Positions 58,083 through 64,000 of a DNA stretch of 64,000 nt are shown piece by piece. This stretch comes from Candidatus Avelusimicrobium stercoris (GTDB lineage Bacteria > Elusimicrobiota > Elusimicrobia > Elusimicrobiales > Elusimicrobiaceae). The notes beneath the pieces are model-generated. The model searched no databases. It had not been told where the DNA came from and saw nothing but the letters and a program-made list of their open reading frames with translations. The DNA lies in assembly GCA_002432025.1 (NCBI GenBank), contig DJFE01000031.1:17579-81578 (forward strand), written 5' to 3'. Each line of letters opens with the position of its first letter. The first letter of the stretch is position 1. The position numbers and the translations under genes were made by a program.

Positions 58083-59636
58083 TTATTTGCTGATGATTAA
58101 ACTCTTAGCCGTCATATCAGCAGGCTTTTTAAGGCCCATAACGTCCAACACCGTTACCGCAATGTCGCCCAGATTGCCCGTAGCGGCCATTTTGGCGTTC
58201 TTGTGGTCTTTGCTGACATACACAAAGTCCACCAAGTTGGTGGTATGCGCGGTTTTGGGCATATTGATTTTATCGTCCCACATTTCTTCGGCGTTGCCGT
58301 GGTCGGCGGTGATAAACACCGTGTAACCGTGCTTCAAGGCATCCTCGGTTACGAGCCCGGTGCACTCATCCACCACTTCTACGGCCTTTACCACGGATTC
58401 AAATTTGCCCGTGTGTCCAACCATATCGCAGTTAGCAAAGTTAATGACGATAAAGTCATACTTGCCGGTAGCGATTTGTTTGAGGGCTTCGTCCTTGACG
58501 ATATACGCTTCCATTTCCGGGTGTTCGGCAAAGGTGGCGGGGTCAAAGCGGCCTTTAATTTCAATGCGGTCCTCTCCGGCGTACGGTTTAATCTGTTTGC
58601 CGTTAAAGAAGGACGTAACGTGTTTGAATTTCTGCGTTTCAGCCAAGCGCAACTGCTTCAAGCCCGCATCGGAAATAACCTGCCCGAGCAAGTGGTCCAT
58701 ACCGCCGCCGTCCGTCATAGAGGGCAAGGCGTTGAACGGGAAGGCATCGTAATATTTGGTCAAGCCGCAATACACACAGGGCACGCGTTCGCCGCGGTGG
58801 CCCGGGTAATTGTCGTCAATAAACGCACGGGTCAGTTGGATGGCGCGGTCTTGGCGGAAGTTAAAGAAAATCACGCTGGAACCGGGTTCCATCCCCTTGT
58901 AATCACCCAACACAGTCGGCGGAATATATTCGTCCACCATCGGCGTATTGGTCGGGGTCTTCATCGTTTTGTAATCGTTTTCCACCACTTCTTCGGCGGT
59001 ATTGCCGTGCAAGCCTTGGGCGTGGACAATTAAGTTATAGGCTTTATCGGTTAGGCTCCAATCTTCGCCGCGGTCCATTGCGTAGTAGCGGCCCTGGATA
59101 GTGGCAATTTTACCAACGCCGTATTCTTTAATTTTTTCTTCCAGCGTGCGGATAAAGCCGATAGAACTTTGCGGCGGCGTATCGCGGCCGTCGGCAAAGA
59201 AATGGATATATACGTCCTTAATGCCCTTTTCGGCAGCATATTTCATAATGGCGTGCAAATGGTCCTGGTGGGCGTGTACGCCTTCATCCTGTACAAGGCC
59301 CATAAGGTGCAGCGGTTTATGGTTTTTGAGGCAGTTATCAATGCAGGCGGCAAACGGGGCGGATTTAAACAAAGAGCCGTCCTCAATGGTGTCCTTCAAG
59401 CGTTTGAGTTCCTGTACCACAATACGGCCCGCGCCCATATTGAGGTGGCCGACTTCGGACGAGCCCATATAGCCCGCGGGCAAACCCACTTGTTCGCCGG
59501 AGGCTTCAATTTGCGTATGCGGATATTCGGCCAAATATTTCGTCATATTCGGCGTTTTGGCATTGGTTACGGCATTGTGCGGACCGGCTTTGGCATCGCC
59601 CCAGCCGTCGCGGATGATTAAAACTACTTTTTCCAT
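58083..59636 (-). CDS. gpmI: Cofactor-independent phosphoglycerate mutase
   Basis: 517 residues, metal-dependent. N-terminal VVLIIRDGWGDA, the serine nucleophile in GSSEVGHLNMGAGR, the HVQDHL-like HAHQDHLHA, and late FITADHGNAEEM with metal ligands. Interconverts 3- and 2-phosphoglycerate in glycolysis. Two bases after dnaQ, in a four-gene operon. Confidence 0.97.
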   Translation of the reverse strand: MEKVVLIIRDGWGDAKAGPHNAVTNAKTPNMTKYLAEYPHTQIEASGEQVGLPAGYMGSSEVGHLNMGAGRIVVQELKRLKDTIEDGSLFKSAPFAACIDNCLKNHKPLHLMGLVQDEGVHAHQDHLHAIMKYAAEKGIKDVYIHFFADGRDTPPQSSIGFIRTLEEKIKEYGVGKIATIQGRYYAMDRGEDWSLTDKAYNLIVHAQGLHGNTAEEVVENDYKTMKTPTNTPMVDEYIPPTVLGDYKGMEPGSSVIFFNFRQDRAIQLTRAFIDDNYPGHRGERVPCVYCGLTKYYDAFPFNALPSMTDGGGMDHLLGQVISDAGLKQLRLAETQKFKHVTSFFNGKQIKPYAGEDRIEIKGRFDPATFAEHPEMEAYIVKDEALKQIATGKYDFIVINFANCDMVGHTGKFESVVKAVEVVDECTGLVTEDALKHGYTVFITADHGNAEEMWDDKINMPKTAHTTNLVDFVYVSKDHKNAKMAATGNLGDIAVTVLDVMGLKKPADMTAKSLIISK

Positions 59637-59638
59637 AC

Positions 59639-60232
59639 TTAATTCTCCTTAATTAAATCTTTCCAACGCTTTTGTTGGAACGAACTCAACTGTTCCAGCG
59701 TAGAAACGCCGTGCTTGTTCAGTTCGGTTAAAAAGTAATAAAAAATTTGTTCGGCCATTTTGGTATCAGCCATCGCGCGGTGCCAGCCCGCGCAGTTAAT
59801 CCCCAAATCGGCGGCGATACAACCCAAGTTGTTCTTGGCAAATTTGCCGCTCTTACGCGCCAGTTTTAGCGTATCAATCACGGGATAGGGCGGAAAGCGC
59901 ATCCCGCATTGGGCAAACTCACTGCGTAAAAAGTTTACGTCAAAATCGGCATTGTGCGCCACGATAACGCAATCGTCCAACAACCCCAAAAGTTTGGGCA
60001 GAATATCGGCAAATTTAGGAGCGTTAGCCACCATTTCGTTCGTAATGCCGTGTATGGCAATCACGTCCGGGTGCATCGGCATACCGGGGTTTAACAAGGT
60101 GGAAAATTCCTCCACCGGGCGCCCGCCCTGCGACACGGAAACCGCCAGTTCACAAATTTTTCCGCCGTCGTCCGGCGACAATCCGGTCGTTTCCGTATCC
60201 AAGCAAGCAAATTTAATTTTAGAAAGTTCCAT
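59639..60232 (-). CDS. DnaQ-family 3'-5' exonuclease (DEDDh)
   Basis: 197 residues. Exo I CLDTETTGLS, Exo II VAHNADFDVNFL, Exo III HRAMADTKM: all four acidic residues and the His are present. It resembles the proofreading epsilon/PolC exonuclease domain but is free-standing; replication proofreading or repair are both possible. Operon with gpmI and the kinase. Confidence 0.9.
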   Translation of the reverse strand: MELSKIKFACLDTETTGLSPDDGGKICELAVSVSQGGRPVEEFSTLLNPGMPMHPDVIAIHGITNEMVANAPKFADILPKLLGLLDDCVIVAHNADFDVNFLRSEFAQCGMRFPPYPVIDTLKLARKSGKFAKNNLGCIAADLGINCAGWHRAMADTKMAEQIFYYFLTELNKHGVSTLEQLSSFQQKRWKDLIKEN

Positions 60233-60235
60233 ACC

Positions 60236-60949
60236 TCACCACACTAAATAAAATCTCATCCGTACCAAAAATCCCGCTACCAGCGCCCCGAACACACCTA
60301 TATAAAAAGCCGCGTGGGACACGTCCATTAAGCGGATTTTGCGTGCATACACGCACGCCCCGTACCACACCAGCAGCCACACCATCCACCGCCAGCCGGG
60401 CAGGAGCATAATCAAAAAGAAAATCGCACGTACCATCATCAGTAACCACCGTTCGTCAAAGGTAGGATAATCCCGACCGTAGCGGTCCTGCTCAATAGAA
60501 AAGATAAACCAGCCTACCACGCGGGTAGCGGTTACCAGGCCAACCAAAAAGATTACCCACGATTCGGCAAAGAAATTGCCCGTTTCGTACAAGACTCTAA
60601 ACGGCACGCACAGGAACAAAAAGAGCAAGTTGGCAAAAATCTTGGTAAAAAAGGTCAATACATAGCCGTGGCGCATTTTGCCGCCAAACTGAAAGAAACG
60701 GTCTGAAAACACGTGGAACGCACAACACAGCAAAATGCACATCCAGCCGGGCAAATGGAAGAGTTCCAAAAACGGCCAAGGCATTGTTAAATAGCCATAG
60801 CAAAGCAAATACGCCCAAAACAAAAACACCACGCTGTGCAAGCCCGCGGCTTTGAGCCAGTTTTCTTTTTCAAGCTGGTTAATCGTTTTATGAAAGAAAA
60901 CGAAATCCGTCAAAAAGAAGGTTAAAAATAAGCGCCAAAAAACAATCAT
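60236..60949 (-). CDS. DUF3307-like integral membrane protein
   Basis: 237 residues with about seven hydrophobic spans. TDFVFFHKTINQLEKENWLKAAGLHSVVFLF and AFHVFSDRFFQ match the DUF3307 layout; the C-terminal half is divergent. Function unknown. Overlaps the kinase gene by four bases. Confidence 0.75.
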   Translation of the reverse strand: MIVFWRLFLTFFLTDFVFFHKTINQLEKENWLKAAGLHSVVFLFWAYLLCYGYLTMPWPFLELFHLPGWMCILLCCAFHVFSDRFFQFGGKMRHGYVLTFFTKIFANLLFLFLCVPFRVLYETGNFFAESWVIFLVGLVTATRVVGWFIFSIEQDRYGRDYPTFDERWLLMMVRAIFFLIMLLPGWRWMVWLLVWYGACVYARKIRLMDVSHAAFYIGVFGALVAGFLVRMRFYLVW

Positions 60950-62655
60950 TTCTGCTCCTTGGGGATAGAGAGCGTAAACACGCTGCCCTCACCCGGTTTA
61001 GAAGTTACGTCCAGCGTTCCGCCGTGCGCCTGCATAATTTGGCGGCTGATAAACAACCCCAAGCCGTAGCCTTGGCGGTCCGTATGGACTTGATGATATT
61101 TTTGAAAAAGTCCCTTTAAATCGTGTTCGCTAATGCCTATCCCGCTATCCGCCACCGATAAATAATACCCTTTTTCGTCCTGCCACGCACGCACACGGAC
61201 AAAACCCTTATCGGTAAATTTAATTGCGTTGGAAACCAAATTCATAATCACCCGCTGTAAAAGTTTTGGGTCGGCGGGCAAACGGTCCACCGCAATATCG
61301 GCAGTCAGCGTAAGCCCCTTTTCCTGCGCGGCGGGGGCTAACGTATCGGTAACGTTTTTGACAATTTCCGGCAAAGACACGCTTTCCTTTTTGGGCATCA
61401 TCATCCCTGCCTGCACACGCGAAACGTCCAGCACATCTTCCAACAAAGAGGATAAATTCTTGGCGGCTTGGCTCATTAATTCCAAGTATTGTTTTTCTTC
61501 ATCCTTGGACACTTTGCCGCTTTGCAAAATGTATAAGTACCCCTGTAAGCCGAGTAAAGGCGCGCGCAAGTCGTGCGCGACGGCGCGGAAGACCTGCTCC
61601 TTCATTTCGCTTACTTGGGCTTGGAGTTGCAACACTTGGTAATCCTTCAAATCGGCGGTCATTTTGTTAAAGGAAGCAATCAAATGCTTAAATTCCCCCC
61701 AGCCGAGATCCTCGTCTATTTTTTCGTCAAAATTCCCCGCGCTGACCTCTTTGGCCGCCTGCGAAAGCGCGCCAATCGGCTCGCCCAAGCGTTCCGCAAA
61801 CGTAAGCGCGCCGAAATAGGCCAAGGTAGCAATGGACAACAAAAACAGTGCAATAATAATATTGGTGTAATAAATACTGCGGTAGGCCTCACTCTTTAAT
61901 TGGAGCACGGTGGCATACGCCCCCAAAATAGGCGTGGGCGCAAAGGCCCCGACGTATGTTTCCTGCGGCGTATTTAACTTTTTAATCAAGCGGCTTTTGG
62001 ACGAAAAGGCGTTCTGTAACGCTTCTGCATCAAAGGCGGGCTTGTATTGGTAATCGTTGGCATAGACGGAACCGTTTTGGTCCACAATATAAATGCGCCC
62101 CGTTTGGCCGATACGCTGTTCCTGTATGCGCGAAAGGATGCCAAAGAAACTCATTATCCCATATAAAAAGTCCCCGTTGGAAAGCGGATAGATAAACTCG
62201 CTAATGGGGCGGCCGTCCATTACGTCAAAACTGCTGACGGACAAACGCCTATCCTTGGCCAGTTCGGGCAAAGAGGCGTCGCCCGACAAATTAATGGGCG
62301 GCAGTTGCTTTAAAATTTGGGTATCGCCCGCGCGGTATAACTCCTTGCCGGATGAATCCAGTACGGCTAAAATCAAAAAGTCAGGGTTGGCCCCTAATGC
62401 TTCTTGCAACTGGCGGGTGGGATTTTTGTGCGCGGTGAGGGTGGACGTAATGTTTTGCGCAAAGGACAAACGCCAAGTAAGGTCCTCTATGTGTTGGTTC
62501 ATAGACGAGGACACAATTTGCGCCAAATTGGCGTGCGTTTCCAAAATATTGTTCTTCAAATGTACCTGATAGTATGCTAGCAGCAGCACCATAGGGATAA
62601 GCGGCATAAGCACTACGGCCAGAAACAATTTGAAAAGTTTAGAAAATAAAGACAT
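60946..62655 (-). CDS. Cache-HAMP sensor histidine kinase
   Basis: 569 residues. Span 1 (about 8-30), an extracytoplasmic dCache-type domain (LAVLDSSGKELYRAGD; GRIYIVDQNGSVYAND), span 2 near 270, HAMP (GEPIGALSQAAKEVSAGNF), HisKA with VAHDLRAPLLGL, and HATPase with NLVSNAIKFT, DSGIGI and GYGLGLFISRQI. No regulator is adjacent. The first gene of the operon leading to gpmI. Confidence 0.93.
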   Translation of the reverse strand: MSLFSKLFKLFLAVVLMPLIPMVLLLAYYQVHLKNNILETHANLAQIVSSSMNQHIEDLTWRLSFAQNITSTLTAHKNPTRQLQEALGANPDFLILAVLDSSGKELYRAGDTQILKQLPPINLSGDASLPELAKDRRLSVSSFDVMDGRPISEFIYPLSNGDFLYGIMSFFGILSRIQEQRIGQTGRIYIVDQNGSVYANDYQYKPAFDAEALQNAFSSKSRLIKKLNTPQETYVGAFAPTPILGAYATVLQLKSEAYRSIYYTNIIIALFLLSIATLAYFGALTFAERLGEPIGALSQAAKEVSAGNFDEKIDEDLGWGEFKHLIASFNKMTADLKDYQVLQLQAQVSEMKEQVFRAVAHDLRAPLLGLQGYLYILQSGKVSKDEEKQYLELMSQAAKNLSSLLEDVLDVSRVQAGMMMPKKESVSLPEIVKNVTDTLAPAAQEKGLTLTADIAVDRLPADPKLLQRVIMNLVSNAIKFTDKGFVRVRAWQDEKGYYLSVADSGIGISEHDLKGLFQKYHQVHTDRQGYGLGLFISRQIMQAHGGTLDVTSKPGEGSVFTLSIPKEQK

Positions 62656-62775
62656 AATCCACCTTATTTAGATTATATCAATTCGGGGGGCGCAAACGGG
62701 AATTTTTGTTACACAGCGGAAAGTTACGCCCCAGGTTTAGCGCCCGGGGCTATTAAAAATGACAATATTATACTC

Positions 62776-63900
62776 TTACCAACCATTGGGTGAATAATCA
62801 CACGTACAAGTTTTTCTGAGAACAGTATTATCCGCCTGTCCAACTGAACAAACCATAACCGCACTTTCGCTACTGCAAGAATACGATTCATAATTACCAC
62901 AATAGTCTCCCTCCCATTGAGAGTATAATCCATCTTCTTCACACGTCCAAGAAAGAGGAAGCCAACAATCAGTATCCCCTTTGGGAGAAAGGTAAGAACA
63001 GCACTCGCTTTTGTGATTGACTTTGTAAATATTATCTTCGCAAGGATCCGTTTCGGGCGTGCTGGGAGTAGCGCCGTTGCAATTTGTAAGCGCCAAGAGT
63101 TTTACCTTTTGGTTGTCGCTCGTTACGCGATCTTCCCAAGCCAATTGGCAATTACTTAAAGCAGAACCCGTGTTCACGTGCGAAGACGTCGGCTGCGGAA
63201 TATCATTTCCCGCTAACGTAAATCCGTCAGTCGTTGCACCGTCATAAAGGCTTGCGTCCTCCGAACCGCTGACAGATAATTTATTGGCGCGCAGAGTTGC
63301 CGCCTTTTGTTTCAGCCTATTTACCGCATCTAACGTAGAAATATAAGAATCATTTTTAACCGTCGTTTGCCCACCGTTTATATTTACATTATTTAAGAGC
63401 GCGCTGGGCGTACCCGTGTTTACGGCCTGATAATTGTTATAAGTATTGGCATTGCTTCCGTGAATAGCCGTGTTCGGCATATCCAAAGTAGAACCGGACG
63501 CACCCACTACGGCGGGAACATCATAATTTAAATTAGGCGAACTCGCGCTCACGGTACCGCCAGAGCGAACCGTCATTGTATTAGACTCAATACCGCCCTT
63601 TAAATTGGCCTTATCGGCCACCTTTAAATAGACATAATCACCCATACGGGACGGGTTATACGACACCGCGGAAATGATTTCCGCCGGGGCATTTACCGTT
63701 GCAAACAGACAAATAAGGAACATAACAACCAACCTTTTAACAAAAGCACTTACCGTGCGGCCACCCCAACCAGACGTCATTCCGTAAGGTTTCTGTACGG
63801 AATCTCGTCGTTTCGCAACAACAGATTCTGGACTACAACTTTCCAGAATGACGCCACTATCGCAAGTGGCCGCACGGCTAACATCATCAAACCCTTTCAT
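62776..63900 (-). CDS. Exported Cys-rich protein with a repeat element inside its 5' coding region
   Basis: 374 residues from ATG 63900, which has AAGGAG at good spacing. Residues about 1-50 include sequence encoded by a repeat element (63776-63852); only after it comes a signal-like stretch, RLVVMFLICLFATVNAPAE. The body is Ser/Thr/Asn-rich with repetitive beta-type stretches, and the last 90 residues hold many Cys (CEDN, SECCSYL, CWLPLSWTCEE, CSSES, CTCDY), as in this genome's pilin tails. An alternative downstream start would give a normal signal peptide but lacks a visible ribosome-binding site. Function unknown; a pilus- or surface-linked role is a guess. Confidence 0.72.
   Translation of the reverse strand: MKGFDDVSRAATCDSGVILESCSPESVVAKRRDSVQKPYGMTSGWGGRTVSAFVKRLVVMFLICLFATVNAPAEIISAVSYNPSRMGDYVYLKVADKANLKGGIESNTMTVRSGGTVSASSPNLNYDVPAVVGASGSTLDMPNTAIHGSNANTYNNYQAVNTGTPSALLNNVNINGGQTTVKNDSYISTLDAVNRLKQKAATLRANKLSVSGSEDASLYDGATTDGFTLAGNDIPQPTSSHVNTGSALSNCQLAWEDRVTSDNQKVKLLALTNCNGATPSTPETDPCEDNIYKVNHKSECCSYLSPKGDTDCWLPLSWTCEEDGLYSQWEGDYCGNYESYSCSSESAVMVCSVGQADNTVLRKTCTCDYSPNGW
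63776..63852. repeat. Full paired-hairpin repeat inside a coding sequence
   Basis: Left stem ATTCCGTA/TACGGAAT with loop AGGTTTCTG; right stem ATTCTGGA/TCCAGAAT with loop CTACAACTT; termini GTCAT and ATGAC. 77 bp. Confidence 0.85.
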
Positions 63901-64000
63901 TTTTTCTCCTTATTAAGGCCTTTATATTTGAGCAAAACGGACTTTTATACGCGTTTTTATACAGCGGATACATCCGGGTACGACCACCGCAATTTATCAA

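Noticed and set aside
62728..62750. Terminator after the Cys-rich gene
   Set aside because: Only a 5-bp stem and no T run on the minus strand.

Overview
The window is a dense, mostly chromosomal stretch of a diderm bacterium. Several small type IV pilin-like genes with Cys-rich tails, an Mla-type lipid transport operon, an IspD-IspF fusion and an amino-acid-fermenter profile (GdhA, glutamate symporter, YfcC carriers) suggest a host-associated anaerobe of the Elusimicrobiota (Elusimicrobium-like). That assignment rests on pattern recognition only and is moderately confident. The standard genetic code fits all intact genes.

Layout. 1-7.3 kb: end of glutamate dehydrogenase, a dicarboxylate/amino-acid symporter, a leaderless RNase H with a clamp-binding tail, RNase P RNA, an exported protein carrying a receiver-like domain, and an rsmI-tsaC-histidine kinase operon. 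7.4-12.5 kb: two YfcC/DcuC carriers, then an SSS transporter overlapping thiamine pyrophosphokinase. 12.5-16.7 kb: an overlapping operon, radical SAM - CBM48 protein - tsaE - tsaB - rimI - TPR protein. 16.8-30.2 kb: an AT-rich island starting at tRNA-Ser(UGA), with a 20-bp duplicate of the tRNA 3' end, a broken serine recombinase with DUF2924 partner, a lipoprotein / PIF1 helicase / NYN nuclease operon, a DUF805-ankyrin pair, and a large Ser/Thr kinase-TPR gene paired with a protein bearing an FHA-like segment and an HxxxCxxC motif; a secreted nuclease and a small membrane protein lie at its right edge. 30.2-36.8 kb: MBL hydrolase, MalQ, RidA, tRNA-Lys, tRNA-Glu, a lipoprotein and an exported HHI-motif protein. 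37-41 kb: type IV pilin cluster interspersed with palindromic repeats and one GIY-YIG nuclease. 41-63 kb: MarC, ClC, then a long leftward run dnaB-alr-mlaEFD-radA-PIN/TRAM-ispDF-lipoprotein-cysS-add; the rpsF-ssb-rpsR-rplI operon; and histidine kinase-DUF3307-dnaQ-gpmI. The window ends in an exported Cys-rich protein.

Three things stand out. (1) A family of about 80-100 bp intergenic elements with termini GTCAT/ATGAC is built from paired hairpins whose 8-bp stems change with compensating substitutions while their 9-nt loops are nearly constant; one copy lies inside a coding sequence. (2) The island groups a kinase, an FHA-like protein, a helicase and an NYN nuclease, with a shared TGRCA-N5-TGRCA motif near operon starts; no known system is recognised. 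(3) A receiver-like domain carries an N-terminal export signal and keeps its acidic residues but lacks the conserved Lys.
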